A stretch of DNA of 64,000 nucleotides from Linnemannia elongata (lineage: Eukaryota; Mortierellomycota; Mortierellomycetes; Mortierellales; Mortierellaceae): the NCBI GenBank assembly GCA_036320915.1, contig JAXBDG010000009.1, positions 2,658,482 through 2,722,481 of the forward strand. The letters are read 5' to 3'. Made by a program: the position numbers and the translations under genes. Positions 1-11,270 of this stretch are shown here, in pieces. Within the stretch, counting starts at the first letter, position 1, and every line of letters begins with the position of its first letter. A model generated the notes under the pieces. That model made no database searches. It was not told the origin of the DNA and saw only the letters and a program-made list of their open reading frames with translations.

Positions 1-335
1 CTGTGATCTCGTTCGTAGTCTTTACTCCTGTCTCTGTGATGTCTGTCCCTGTGGTCCCGATCTGTCCTACCGTAATCGCGCTCGCGGTGGTGGCGTTCGC
101 GATCAGTTGAGCGATGGTGATCTCGTCCGTCAAGGTCCATGGTCATTGCATCTGAGCGCAGAGTGCCATATGCCCCTGAGGAGAACTTTCCGGAGGTAAG
201 GGACGGCGGGGACTGAATGGAGCTGAATCCTCCTGGCGAGTCTGCGGTTGGAGACGAGAGACGAGAGCGTTTGGCGGACGAAGGCGAACGGTCGCCCGGA
301 CTGTCGCGTGAGCCAGGGCTGCGAGGACGAGCCAT
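1..335 (-). CDS. RS/RD-rich protein, 5' part only
   Basis: The reading frame opens with ATG at 335-333 on the minus strand and stays open to the window edge (111 codons). The first ~70 residues are Ser/Pro-rich (MARPRSPGSRDSPGDRSPSS), followed by a run of alternating Arg with Asp, His and Glu (RDHHRSTDRERHHRERD and more). Such RD/RS tracts are typical of SR-type splicing factors and other nuclear RNA-processing proteins. No RNA-binding domain is reached before the sequence ends, so the family cannot be named. The start is chosen as the first ATG after an in-frame stop (TAG at about 343). The gene continues to the left of the window and is divergent from the methyltransferase-like gene. Confidence 0.6.
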   Translation of the reverse strand, partial: MARPRSPGSRDSPGDRSPSSAKRSRLSSPTADSPGGFSSIQSPPSLTSGKFSSGAYGTLRSDAMTMDLDGRDHHRSTDRERHHRERDYGRTDRDHRDRHHRDRSKDYERDH

Positions 336-998
336 TGTTTACTAGTCTTGTTTGTTTTTGATGATGTTGCTAGTAGCAAGTATGCTGTTGAAAATAGATG
401 TGAGTTGTTGTTGTCCGTTTGCGTAGAGTGTTGAAGGATGGTTGTCTGCCTTGTCTGGATTGACAATGGTCCAGAGTAAATGAACGAAGATAATGAATGC
501 ATGCCTTCATGTTGATCAACTTGAGTGAAAGAGTGGGCGCAGCATCTGCAGCGGATCAGCACTTCTATGACGTCGATATAAGCTCAAGCGTTTCTGATTG
601 GCTAATGATGCGGGCGACTCCATTAATCTCGCTCAGTCGAATATCCTGAGTTGGTTTACTACACAGAAGGTGTCAGTGAAGCACCGCTTTTAAACGCGAT
701 GCTTCACTTCAACTCCATAGTAAGGTTGCTCGCTGCCCACGACGTTTAGACCACCAGAGAAAGATATGGTATGTACTTGTTGCTCAAAGCCCACAAAGAA
801 ACACAGGAGGAAAGACGAGACCAAATAATATCGATAGGGGCTACATTCCTTTCTCATGCCTTCTCGTGCCTTTTTGTGTTTGTTTATTATTGTATTGTCC
901 TCTGTCTACTTCTTCTGAATCTCTTTCTTTCTTTTTTCTTCCTGGCCCTGCCCACTCCTTTGCCGAACTACTCATTCCCTTTATTTATAGCTCCCACT
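336..998. other. divergent intergenic region
   Basis: About 660 bases between two divergently transcribed genes; it presumably holds both promoters. A pyrimidine-rich stretch (about 840-985) lies directly upstream of the ATG at 999. No RNA gene or repeat is visible. Confidence 0.5.
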
Positions 999-2323
999 AT
1001 GACCGTTGAGCCAACACTTCGCTTTGTCAGGACACGACCATTGGCCGTCCTAGTTGTTCTCTTCAGCCTTGTCTTCCTCACTTTCTATCACGGTGGTCAG
1101 CCCCAACTACCAAATGTCTCTCAAATCGGCACAGAGCTGTCCAACAGACTCATGTCTCAAACCGCCTCTCGACTTGCCCGCTCTGAAATTCTCTATCAGC
1201 GACATGTTACAGCTCGAAAAGCCTACCTCACTTCTCGCAGTGGGTATCGAGAGTAAGTGCAACAAGGAGTTGTAATAGACGCGCTACAAAGTATTACCAA
1301 ACACTAATATCCTCCAACTCGTTTTGTAACACCAATAGGAACTTCAATCCATGGAGGCCGATGGGTGAGCACGTAGGGTGGTGGTGGTACTTTCAACCAG
1401 CATTCAATTGCCCTTGGGAGGTCGAACGAATCGGCAAGTTTTCAAGAGGAGGTCTTTGGACGTGTGGGTCAAGTCTCTACGAAACTCAACAACAAGACTC
1501 AAAGCCATGTGTGGTGTATTCAATGACCAAGGACACTGGCACGTTTTCCTTTGAACTCGAGCTCGTCAAGCGTGCCGGATGTGAAGTCTGGATTTATGCT
1601 CCCTCTCTGCCTTCCAAGGTGACCAGTAGGTGCCCCTCTAACGAAACTGTGCGACTAAGTGACACAGGAGTGTACAAAGATGTACCATTTTGCTAATGCG
1701 CTCGCGTCTATGCTGTCAATGAACCGATAGACCAACCTGAGCTGCGGGACAACCCAATGATTCATTTCGTGGAAACGGTGATTGGCAAGACTGACCGAGT
1801 TTCGCGCGACGGAACACCCTTTATAACACTTTCTACCATCATGAAGGACAACGGTCACTTCTGAGTGGACTTTCTCAAGGTACATGCTATTTATTGGAAG
1901 CCTCTTGCTTAAATTTGTTTGACTGAAGTTTCAAAGTGTCATCGAAGCTCAAAAATCGTTTGTTTTCATATGAATACCAACTAACTATCTTTCAATCATA
2001 ATTACAATAACAAAAAATAATAGCTGGATGTGGAGGGCGCAGAGTACAGGCTGCTGGATTCATGGATGGAACACTACGATGATGTACTACCATTCTCGCA
2101 GCTATTGGTTGAGATCCACTTAAAAGACGAAGACGGGGACGAGGTATTGTTTTCAGACTTTAGACAGTGGTGGGAGCGAGTGGAGGCGGCGGGTCTTCGC
2201 CCGTTCTGGGCTGAGCAAGACTTATCATCTGAGAGCCTAATGGCGTCGTTGAATCCGACGGGTGAGCCAGTCAAATTAGCCACTACAGCTTTATCAACAC
2301 GCGAGGCAGACATATCCTTGTGA
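999..2323 (+). CDS. METTL24-like (Methyltransf_22) type II membrane protein, interrupted by in-frame TGA
   Basis: Four phase-consistent exons can be built: 999-1252, 1339-1625, 1731-1879 and 2024-2323, 330 codons. The N-terminus has a short cytosolic part then a signal-anchor (LAVLVVLFSLVFLTFY, residues ~14-29). Exon 2 carries the family pattern: FNPWRP, CPWEVERIGKF, GLWTCG, CVVYSM, FELELVKRAGCEVWIYAPS. Exons 3-4 carry TLSTIMKDNGHF and VDFLK followed by LDVEGAEYRLL, the conserved D-x-L-K-x-D-x-E-G segment of METTL24-type S-adenosylmethionine methyltransferases. Between GHF and VDFLK lies TGA (1862-1864) in the coding frame; a single base change from CGA would explain it. Either the gene is a fresh pseudogene, the base is an error, or my splice model is wrong there. 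Intron 2 uses donor GTAGGT with a TGCTAAT branch box. Substrate unknown; Golgi/ER luminal location is inferred from the anchor. Confidence 0.7.
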
Positions 2324-2747
2324 AGTAGTTAGTTACATATCCATTCAGACAACATGCGATAGAGCTGGAATGGAGTAAGTACCATTAGACATTGGTTCAT
2401 TGGTGTAATAAATGCGTGCAAACAGCACACGGAACGAAACAAAGAAAAACAAGTTTTTTTTTTTTTTTTTCGCCATCTTGGACAATGTTCGCCTCGTGGA
2501 CAAGAATGATATCATGTGGCATGGTCAGGTGACCCTTTCTTTCTTTTATGCTCTTCGCTCAGAGAGGTTCAGTTTTCCCACCTTTTTTTCTCCCTCCTCT
2601 CCTGACATCCTCCTTCGAGTCCTCTTTCTCCTTCGCCCCTCCTGTCTTCCAACTTCTCCCTCTCGCCGTTACACATTTCCCTCCATTTACCCCCTTCCTC
2701 CACTTACACCTACATACAAACTACAACAATAACCATTCATTGACACA
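2324..2747 (+). other. intergenic region, NPC1 promoter and 5' leader
   Basis: 424 bases with a T-run (about 2456-2470) and a long pyrimidine-rich stretch (2535-2715) typical of fungal core promoters just upstream of the NPC1 start. No gene seen. Confidence 0.5.
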
Positions 2748-5700
2748 ATGCCAAAGAGGACAAGTCTCCTCTTCGTTTTCGCTGCCATCGCAGCTAGCCT
2801 CCTCCTCCTCGCCCCCATAGCAACCGCAAGCGACATCCACAAGGAAGGCTACTGCGTCATGCGCGACAACTGTGGCAGCAAACGCACCTTTGGCAAACAA
2901 CTCCCCTGTCCCTTCAACCAACCCGCCCTAGAGGTACTACTACATCCACCCTTTTGAATGAATGGCTATTGTCAGCTTATAGCAAAATAGCCAGATATCT
3001 CTTCTTCACTTCTCTTCTTCCTCGTACATGTTTGCAGGGTAGTGGTGATGGCGGTGGGGCTTGTCGATCAGTCTCCTCGTCACTCTTCATGTGTGTATAT
3101 ATCAATTAGCCACGTCCCCACTCGCTCCTGTGAACAAATATCTTTACCCTTTGGCTCATTCATGCCAAGGCTCCCATTCAATTGACGCCTCTCGTTTTTG
3201 TTGCCCCTTTTGTTCTCCCGTTATGTGATATATTATTGCTCCTTCATGCATGCTAACATGCTAAGGATCCCTCACAAAGAACGCCTTCCTCTTACTCCCC
3301 TTTGTTCTCTATTGCGCGTTGCCTGATATATTGCACCCAACCGCGCAGCTTTTCATCTCTCTTTTACTTGAGCTAACGCAACACGCCATCATTATCATTG
3401 CCATTCTCATCACCTTGTGCGATAGCCGGATAGGGAACTACGCGAATTGTTAGTGTCAACCTGTGGAGCATCGTTTGAACATTCCAAAGCCTGCTGCAGC
3501 CAGGACCAGGTCGAAGACCTGATAGCCTCTACAAAACAGGCATCACCCATGATATCCGCCTGCCCCGCCTGTTGGGCAAATTTCCTCAACTTCTTCTGCA
3601 CCTTCACCTGCTCCCCCAACCAGTCCACATTCCTCAACGTAACCGAGACAGGGATCTCCACCGACAAAAAGGCCGTCGTCACCAAACTAGACTTTCTCGT
3701 TTCGGAACAATACGGCTCTGGATTTTTTGACTCGTGCAAGGACGTCAAGTTCGCTGCCACCAATGGATACGTCATGGACCTGATCGGAGGAGGCGCCAAG
3801 CATTGGAGGGACATGGTGACCTTCATGGGCCGGGAGCGAGAACCTCTCGGATCGCCTTTCCAGATCGATTTTCCTGTTGATGATCCCACCGGTGCTTTAA
3901 CTCCATTTGAGGGCATCACCCGACAGTGCAACGACACTGATGTGCAGTACCGCTGCTCCTGCGTCGACTGCCTCCCAGTCTGCCCTGTTCTTCCACCCAC
4001 CCCCGACGAAAACCCTCCCTGCACAGTCTTTGGCGTGTCCTGCTGGAGCTTTTCGCTGACGTTCATCTACACTGTGACGTTGGGTGCAGCGATTGGCATG
4101 TTTGTTATCCGCAAGCGGATTTCTGCCGCCAAGGATCTGATCGGATTCGAGCCCGTGAGACGTCAGGACGAGGAGGACGACGAGTACAGTCAACACCTAC
4201 TGGACCCTGATCAGTACACCGGTCGCTACGTAGTCAGCGCTCTCTTGCAGGAATGGTTTTACCATCAGGGATACATCTGCGCCAAGCACGCATGGAGGAC
4301 AATCGCCATCTCGTTTGGACTGGTCGCCTTCTTCTCTCTGGGCTGGTCGCGCTTCGGTGTGGAGACCGATCCCGTCAAGCTTTGGGTGGCGCCAGACTCG
4401 ATCAGTGCCACACAAAAGGCCATATTTGACCAAAACTTTGGACCTTTCTACAGGACGGCCCAGGTCATTGTCTCCTACAAGGACAGCCAGGACACCATCG
4501 TCGACGAAAGGTCATTCCGCAGACTGTTTATGATCAACGACAAGATTAAGGCTCTCAGGACGGAGCGAGGTGTGACCCTTCAGGACATTTGCTTACACCC
4601 TACGAGCGATGCATGTGTGATCCAATCGCCTACAGGCTACTGGGAGGACGATATCAGCCGATTCTCAGGTTCATGGAAGGACGAATTTGTGGCCTGCACC
4701 GAGAACCCTGCTGACTGTCTTCCAGAGTTCCAGCAGCCTCTCAAACCCGACATCATCTTAGGAGGATTTGATGACGAGGAATACTCGACCGCCAAGGCGT
4801 TCATCATCACCTATGTCATCCAGAACTCTGTCAATGAGACCGTAACGGATACTGCTCACGAATGGGAACTGCACTACTTGGAGTTTATGGACAACCTTGT
4901 GCACAACCGCATCGAGGGCATCAACACAGAGGATCTTCGTATATCGTACTCTTCTGAGGCTTCTCTTGAGATTGAATTGAACAAGTCCAGCAACACCGAC
5001 ATCCGGACCGTGATCTTGTCTTACCTCGTCATGTTCCTCTATGCATCCTTGGCGCTTGGTCGATTCCAACTCTCCTCTCCTCGCCGTATGATTGTCGATT
5101 CCAAGTTCACCCTAGGCATGAGCGGCATTTTTATTGTTTTGGCTTCGATCTCGACCTCCGTCGGCTTGTTTTCTTTCCTGGGCTACAAGATCACGCTGAT
5201 CATCGCCGAGGTGATTCCATTCTTGGTCTTGGCTGTCGGTGTGGACAACATCTTTATTCTCTGCCACGAGTTTGAGCGACGCAAGATGAACCACCCCGAG
5301 GAGAGCATCGAGGAATGTGCTGGTCGTACATTGGGCAGGATGGGTCCCAGTATCCTGTTGAGTGCCTTGAGTGAGACAATCGCGTTTGCGCTTGGTGGAA
5401 TGGTGACCATGCCTGCTGTCAGCGTCTTTGCAATGTACGCTGCGATGGCTGTCTGGGTCGACTTTTTGCTCCAGGTCACTGCTTTTATATCCTGTATTGC
5501 CTTAGATGCTCAGAGGACGGAGGAGGACCGTATCGACTGTGTCCCATGTATCCAAATCCAGGCACCCCAGGCGATCGAGACCGAAGGTGCCCTCCCTGCG
5601 TGGGTGCGCAAGTACTACGGACCCCTGATCCTCAACAGCTCCGTCAAGAAGATTGTCATTGCTGCTTTCCTGGGTTTCTTGACTGCCGGTCTATGCCTCC

Positions 5701-7292
5701 TGCCCAGCCTCGAGATCGGATTGGGTAAATCATCGCATCGCTTTTTGTTGTTCAAAACTTTGCACGACAATGGTGAATGGATACTAATATTTAATTATGT
5801 TCTTGTAACCAAATAGACCAACGTCTAGCACTGCCTAGCGACTCTTACATGGTGCAATTTTTCAACGACTTGGATGGCTACTTCAGGGTTGGACCACCTG
5901 TCTACTTTGTTGTTCAGGACGTTGACGCCACAACTAGACATGGTCAACAGCAGATATGCGCGCGATTCTCCACATGCTCCGACTCTTCGATCGCCAATGT
6001 TTTGGAACAGGAGCGCAAGCGACCCCATGTCTCCTTCATCGAACAGCCTGCTGCTGTCTGGATCGATGACTTTTTGCACTGGCTCAACCCCGCCATTGAG
6101 ACTTGCTGTCGATTCCGCAAGAACGACCCCACCAAACTGTGCGGACCCTGGGACGACGAGGACGAGTGCAACATCTGCTATGCGGACAGGGACCCTGGCT
6201 GGAACATCTCGATGAACGGACTGCCCGAAGGCGAAGAGTTTATGAAGTACTTGGGAGAGTGGCTCAAAGCCAGTCCTGACGAGTTCTGCCCTCTGGCCGG
6301 GAAGGCTGCCTATGGCGATGCGATCAAGTTAAACTCTGCGGGTGACAAAGTCAAGATGTCACACTTCCGGACATACCACACGCCGATGCGCAACCAGCAC
6401 GACTTTATTGCAGGATACAAAAGTGCCCACAGGATTGCTGAGCAGGTCTCTGAGGAGACAGGCGCGACTGTTTTCCCATACTCAGTCTTTTACATCTTCT
6501 TTGAGCAATATGTCGACATTATCCCACTGACAATTCGCCTGTTGATTGTCGCCATGATCTCCGTCGGCCTGGTGACTGCAGGAATACTAGGCAGTATTAA
6601 GGTCGCCCTGGTGGTTGTTGGTGTAGTTGGAATGATTATGGTCGATGTGGTTGGAGCCATGGTCGTGATGGGTGTATCCCTGAATGCCATTTCGCTTGTG
6701 AATCTGGTCATTTGCGTTGGTATCAGTGTTGAGTTTTGTTCACACATCGCCCGTGCCTCTGTCGAAGCCGAAGGCAGTCCTGACGAGCGTGTCTTTGGTG
6801 CTCTTGTTGAAGTCGGCAGCTCCGTAAGTTTCAAGTCCCCTACCTAAATATCTTATAATATGTCGTGGAGCTACGCCTTGAGCCTAACCATTTTTTTACT
6901 GCGTGCATATGTAGGTGTTCTCTGGAATCACGCTGACAAAGTTCTTGGGTATTTTTGTTCTCGCGTTTACGCGGTCCAAGATCTTTGAGGTGTACTACTT
7001 TCGCATGTACTTGGCGATTGTGGTAGTCGGAGCCCTTCACGGCCTCGTGCTTTTGCCCGTGCTACTGTCGCTCCTAGAAACAGAGAGGACGTCGAGTCTG
7101 AGTCTGGGATCATTGGGATGGTCGAACAGGAGCTCTTCCGCCAACCGCCGACGCCTGAGAGAAGGACGGTTACTGCAGGGCAACGAGAGCAGTGATGATG
7201 ATGCCGAGGCTGACGATGTCCGGGAGGCAGTTGCTCAAGACCTGCCGCGGTCACAGAGCAGTGCCACAAGTAGTAGAACCGGTCGTCGATAA
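2748..7292 (+). CDS. NPC1: NPC1 intracellular cholesterol/sterol transporter
   Basis: Four exons join in frame (2748-2933, 3426-5724, 5817-6823, 6915-7292) to give 1,289 residues, close to the usual 1,170-1,280 of NPC1/Ncr1. A signal peptide ([21 protein letters not shown]) precedes the Cys-rich N-terminal sterol-binding domain ([42 protein letters not shown]). The central part has the luminal domain and the sterol-sensing five-helix block (from [19 protein letters not shown] through [14 protein letters not shown]), and the C-terminal third has the second luminal loop and the closing helix bundle. NPC1 sits in lysosomal/vacuolar membranes and takes sterol from NPC2 for export; it belongs to the RND permease superfamily. 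The first intron is long (492 bp); exon 2 is placed at 3426 because acceptor GCGATAG is the one that keeps frame ([17 protein letters not shown]). The tail is acidic and Ser-rich with no evident lysosomal tyrosine motif. Convergent with the next gene, only 80 bases apart. Confidence 0.96.
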
Positions 7293-7372
7293 ATAATTGA
7301 AGTAGTTTAGTTTTTTTTTTTTTGTATTTGACATGCAATAAGAAAAAAAGGTCGCTGTAATTATCTCTACAT

Positions 7373-9481
7373 CTAAACGACGAGACGACAGCCAGGGATC
7401 CGTTCATCGATGGCTCGTCGTAGACCCTCGACATCCTGCCCCTTGAGGTCTGTTTTTGTAAGGTCCATCACCTTCAAACTAGACCCCACAGGAACTCTGT
7501 TCATGAACAGCGCCAGTTGGTGACCATCGACATTTGTCTCATGTAACGATATCTGCCTCAGCTCCTTCAACCCAATGGAACCCAATACACCTTCCCAGTC
7601 AGCAGTGCTCTCAATGTCAAAATCGGCCATGCTCAAGATCTCTAAGTGCGGAGCCAGTGACAACAATCTGATCAAGGACTTGATAGCAGGCGCTTGTAGT
7701 ACACCTCCTGTCCCTCGAAATTCGATCGATCGGATCGGGTAGGTCTGAGGCGGAGGATCCGAGGGGTTGATCTGGTCTGTTGTTAAGATGGCTGTTGGGT
7801 GACAGGATGCCATCAGGTTGCTCAGTTGCTGTTGGGCGACGCTCTTGTGCCGGAGTTGTTCCTTGCTACTTCCGCCCAGTGGCTGTGAGAGTGCGCGCGG
7901 GTTTGGGAGGAGGATAGACTGGTCGAGGAGCGGAAGCCATTTGTTGATGCTATGAAAGTCGACGCGGATGGCGCTTGTGCGATCGAGGACTGTGCCTAGG
8001 AAGGAAAACCAGTCCAGGCGGTCGCGGGAGATGGCGAACATGAGTTCTGTGGGTGGTTGCATTTGGACCAGTGGGGATGCTCCTCCTCCTCCTGGAAGTT
8101 GGGAGGCGGAAGATGATCGAGGCGAGGACGAGGGGGAACTGAGTGGCGATAGTGTTTGTTGTGGCTGGTCGTATCCTGGGACCTGCAAAAATCTTGCTCC
8201 TGCATGTTGCTGCTGTTGTTGAAGTTGAGCGTGCATCAACATTGAGGTCACCGCACCGCCACCACTACCACCTCTTGCTGCGGCTGGTGGACCAACAGGC
8301 TGGGGAGGACGCTTTAGAATGACCTCCAGACTTTGCTGTCCGGTCTCCGTAATCGCACTGTTTGAGATCATGGCAAACCCAATCCTCATATCTAGTAGCT
8401 TCAGTTTGCTCCTCTCACTCGTAACCCTCTCCAACAACTGGACATGCTCATTCGAGAAACTGTCGTCTATCAGCAGCGTCTCCAGATCCGACCCAAACCT
8501 CTCAATCACGACCAAAGAGTTGTCGAGTCCCAAGTTCGGTTTCAGGTCCTCTCTTTGGGGCGCCTTGGCAAACGCGGATGTAGGATCCAATCGATCGAAG
8601 ACGGCACTGAATTGGGACGAGGAGAGGTCGAGGTAGCGAAACATTGGATAGGTCGAGACGAGCTCTCTAATGGTATAAACGGCGCATGCGAAATCGAGGT
8701 CCTTGCAGGTCAGCGTAAGAGCAAACAATTTCGGCGACCGTTCCAGCAACGACTTTAGTTTTCCGGCATGAGCCTTGGGGTCGAAATTGCCATCGATATG
8801 GACCTCCCGCAGGTGCGTCGTCGGAGGCTCTCGTGTTGCTCCTCTATCTCCTCCAAGAGCTCCCAGGGACAATGCCGAAAAGGCCGACGAGACCATCGAT
8901 ATTCCTGTGGCTGTCGACGAAGATATCGACATCTCTAAAGCCAGACTGCCCCTCCGACTCGACGGTGCCGACACCGATATGGCCCCGTCATCCTTAGCCT
9001 CCGTCAGTGAGTTTGCGTCCTCAAAGGCACTGTTGGTCGATTTCGAAAAGAACCCATCGGAACCGACAAAATCAATTAAAACCAAATGTCGGTGCTGCAT
9101 CATGATCTGGACTAGCGGATTGCCTCGCTTGCTCCGGTTGATAATATCCGTCGCGGGTCCGTTATGGTTCCCGCAGTCCAACCGCAGCTTCAGGATGTGA
9201 GGTACCTTTAAGACTGCATCTCTCACACGCTTCAGATCACTGTACGTTGTCGACCAATCGAGCGTCAGGTCGAGTTCTCGCAGGAAGGTGGGTTCAGATT
9301 CGATCAAATCTGCATAAAATTGCCTGGCTTCTAAGGAAGACTGAAGGAAGGCTTTGAGAACTCCGCCGGGGCAGTTAGAGGCGTCGAAGGAGCTCCGGCG
9401 GCTGCGGTTGGATGCTGCTGAGCCTGGTCTGGAGGGTGTCGAGGTGTGGTGAGGGTACTCGCTCGCATCATGGAACGACAT
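7373..9481 (-). CDS. LRR-like protein of unknown function
   Basis: A single uninterrupted frame of 702 residues. The N-terminus is Ser/Arg-rich and probably disordered. From about residue 60 on there are irregular leucine-rich segments: TFLRELDLTLDW, HILKLRLDCGN, RHLVLIDFVG, FRYLDLSSSQF, LETLLIDDSF, LKLLDMRIGF, and near the C-terminus HLEILSMADFDIES, LRQISLHETNV and LKVMDLTKTDLKG. Low-complexity inserts (poly-Gln, Ser/Pro) separate the two repeat groups. This looks like the degenerate LRR proteins often annotated with F-boxes in fungi, but I see no convincing F-box. Function unknown; a protein-interaction scaffold is inference only. Its 3' end faces NPC1 at 80 bases. Confidence 0.8.
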   Translation of the reverse strand: MSFHDASEYPHHTSTPSRPGSAASNRSRRSSFDASNCPGGVLKAFLQSSLEARQFYADLIESEPTFLRELDLTLDWSTTYSDLKRVRDAVLKVPHILKLRLDCGNHNGPATDIINRSKRGNPLVQIMMQHRHLVLIDFVGSDGFFSKSTNSAFEDANSLTEAKDDGAISVSAPSSRRGSLALEMSISSSTATGISMVSSAFSALSLGALGGDRGATREPPTTHLREVHIDGNFDPKAHAGKLKSLLERSPKLFALTLTCKDLDFACAVYTIRELVSTYPMFRYLDLSSSQFSAVFDRLDPTSAFAKAPQREDLKPNLGLDNSLVVIERFGSDLETLLIDDSFSNEHVQLLERVTSERSKLKLLDMRIGFAMISNSAITETGQQSLEVILKRPPQPVGPPAAARGGSGGGAVTSMLMHAQLQQQQQHAGARFLQVPGYDQPQQTLSPLSSPSSSPRSSSASQLPGGGGASPLVQMQPPTELMFAISRDRLDWFSFLGTVLDRTSAIRVDFHSINKWLPLLDQSILLPNPRALSQPLGGSSKEQLRHKSVAQQQLSNLMASCHPTAILTTDQINPSDPPPQTYPIRSIEFRGTGGVLQAPAIKSLIRLLSLAPHLEILSMADFDIESTADWEGVLGSIGLKELRQISLHETNVDGHQLALFMNRVPVGSSLKVMDLTKTDLKGQDVEGLRRAIDERIPGCRLVV

Positions 9482-9933
9482 TCTTTTTGTTCTTTGTTGC
9501 GTTGAGCTGCAGGTGTTGACTCCTTTTTCGTTATTATACTGCGTGTGTGGTCCTTTTGGTTGACCAAGATATTTTTTTGTGAGTGTTGGTTGAAGGGTTG
9601 ATGGTTGAAGAATCGTATGTTATTGCTGTTGTCGGTGTCGTTTGTTGTGAGAGAGAGAATCTTCCTTGCTGCTGGTGGGAGGGTTGTGCAGAAAGTTTTT
9701 GTTTCTTTTCTTTCGACAGTGTTGAAGCGGAATCTTGGGAGAAGAGAAAAAAAAAAAAAAAAAAAAAAAAAAATAAGAAACAAAATGAGACGAATCGAAT
9801 CGAATCAAATCAACGAACGCGACTTATTTTAATATCGAGCTTTGCTTGTTCTCTTCACCTGGCGAAACATTGAACAGAGGTGACAATATCTTTCCTCCTT
9901 CTCATATGTTTATATCCAACAAACTCTTGACAC
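9482..9933. other. intergenic region with poly-A tract
   Basis: 452 bases upstream of the LRR-like gene and downstream of the coiled-coil gene. It contains an uninterrupted A27 run at 9747-9773, a T-run on the coding strand of the LRR-like gene and thus a possible promoter poly(dA:dT) element. Confidence 0.6.
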
Positions 9934-10728
9934 TCATGTCCGGGACGAGAACTCGCGTACGCGTTTGTACGCCTTGATCCGCTCAACAATCTCTTGCTCA
10001 AGCCCGAAATCAATCCGACGCTGAAGTCCCCAGCTCCGTTGCAGTTCCTGTAGGGACTCAAATCGCTCCAGAGAGACCATCCCTGGATGGATCTGGGATT
10101 CCTTCAGACTAAGTTCTTGACCATACATGGCCCGGACCCTCGAGACCCAATCTAATACTTCCAGCGGGGAGATTTCTGCAGTCTCAAGCTGACTTGGTCC
10201 AGATGAAAATTTGGCCCTTGTTATTCCCTTGGGTGAGGCTGTGGCTGCGGCTGAGGCTGTTGATGATAGTGGCTGGGATGTTTGAGGTGATGGCGACAAC
10301 GACAACGGGGAAGAGGAGGCGAAAGGAAGGTGGATGTTCTCGAGGAGCTTGGAGGTATCGATGCGTTGGATAGTAACCTCGATTTGTCGTTCGAGTGCGG
10401 CCATGGCCTGGACGGTCTTCTTGAAGGTATTGAGGGCATCGTACAATTGGTTGAGGACGGATTCAATCTCGAGCGTTTGTTTGTGGATCAGCAGCTGCAG
10501 AGACCTTGACGCGAGTAAAGGCGCCTTGCTTGTTCCTGTTGACGCTGAAGACAAGGAGGAGGAAGAAATAGAAGAAGGGGTGGATTGTTGATCTAGTTGG
10601 GCGAGTGTTTGTTCACGCTGGCGGGTGATGTTGAGGAGGGAAGCAATGAGGTTGCAGGAGTGGGAATGGTGGTTTGCCCATGTTGAGCATTGCTGGTCGA
10701 GCTGGAGCAAGGGAGCGATCGTGTCCAT
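9934..10728 (-). CDS. coiled-coil protein of unknown family
   Basis: A single exon of 264 residues. Residues ~1-50 and ~70-130 are helical and heptad-like (LIASLLNITRQREQTLAQLD, then TLEIESVLNQLYDALNTFKK and MAALERQIEVTIQRIDTSK), followed by a Ser/Ala-rich linker and a conserved-looking C-terminal block (ISPLEVLDWVSRVRAMYGQE, then a helix ending KAYKRVREF). The layout of two helices, linker and a short 'PLEVLDWVSRV' segment is faintly like Mediator subunit 4, but the Pro-rich motif that follows in Med4 is absent, so I do not assign it. No signal peptide or membrane segment. Confidence 0.7.
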   Translation of the reverse strand: MDTIAPLLQLDQQCSTWANHHSHSCNLIASLLNITRQREQTLAQLDQQSTPSSISSSSLSSASTGTSKAPLLASRSLQLLIHKQTLEIESVLNQLYDALNTFKKTVQAMAALERQIEVTIQRIDTSKLLENIHLPFASSSPLSLSPSPQTSQPLSSTASAAATASPKGITRAKFSSGPSQLETAEISPLEVLDWVSRVRAMYGQELSLKESQIHPGMVSLERFESLQELQRSWGLQRRIDFGLEQEIVERIKAYKRVREFSSRT

Positions 10729-11270
10729 GGCTGGTCCCCTTTTTGGATGAATGTTTGTATATGGGTGTGCTGTGGGTGGGCACAGTGTTCAGTCCTTGAC
10801 TGGTTCCTTTCCCGTTATTAAAGGGTTGATTTTTCAATGCCTAAGCCCCCGCCACTAAAAGTGTGTAGATGTGACGGCCAGACAGCAACCAACAGACAGT
10901 CAGACGCCGCCATGCGAAAGAGAAAAGAGAAAAGAGATAAGAGTGAAGACAGAGAGAGGCGCCAAAGGTCAAACGAGAACAACATCCTATATATTTGACC
11001 CGCTCTCGTTTGCCACCTCTTTCTTCCTTGCTCTCTTCACCTTCCCTCTCTACTACGAGCAACTACACATATAGCAATCACCTTAACGCAACACTGCAAC
11101 CTTACACCCTGCCATCCTTCATCCCCTTCCTCACTTCCATCTCATTCTAACTTTGACAGTGTGAGAAAGATAGAGAACGGTCATCTCCTGTATTTTACTA
11201 CCCTCGTACACTCATACTTCTAAAAAGACAAATTAGTTAATTACCTCCGCAATATCTTATACTCGCAAGA
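10729..11270. other. divergent promoter region of the coiled-coil and RAD2 genes
   Basis: 542 bases between divergent starts. Pyrimidine-rich sequence (11000-11150) precedes the RAD2 ATG. No other gene or repeat seen. Confidence 0.5.

Noticed and set aside
1626..1730. Reading the METTL24-like gene without intron 2
   Set aside because: That reading meets a second in-frame stop (TAA at 1694) and inserts 35 residues where the family has none; the GTAGGT...TGCTAAT...GATAG intron removes it in phase.
9934..10728. Assignment of the coiled-coil protein to Mediator subunit 4
   Set aside because: Only a general helix-linker layout and a weak 'PLEVLDW' segment agree; the Pro-rich motif expected next is missing.
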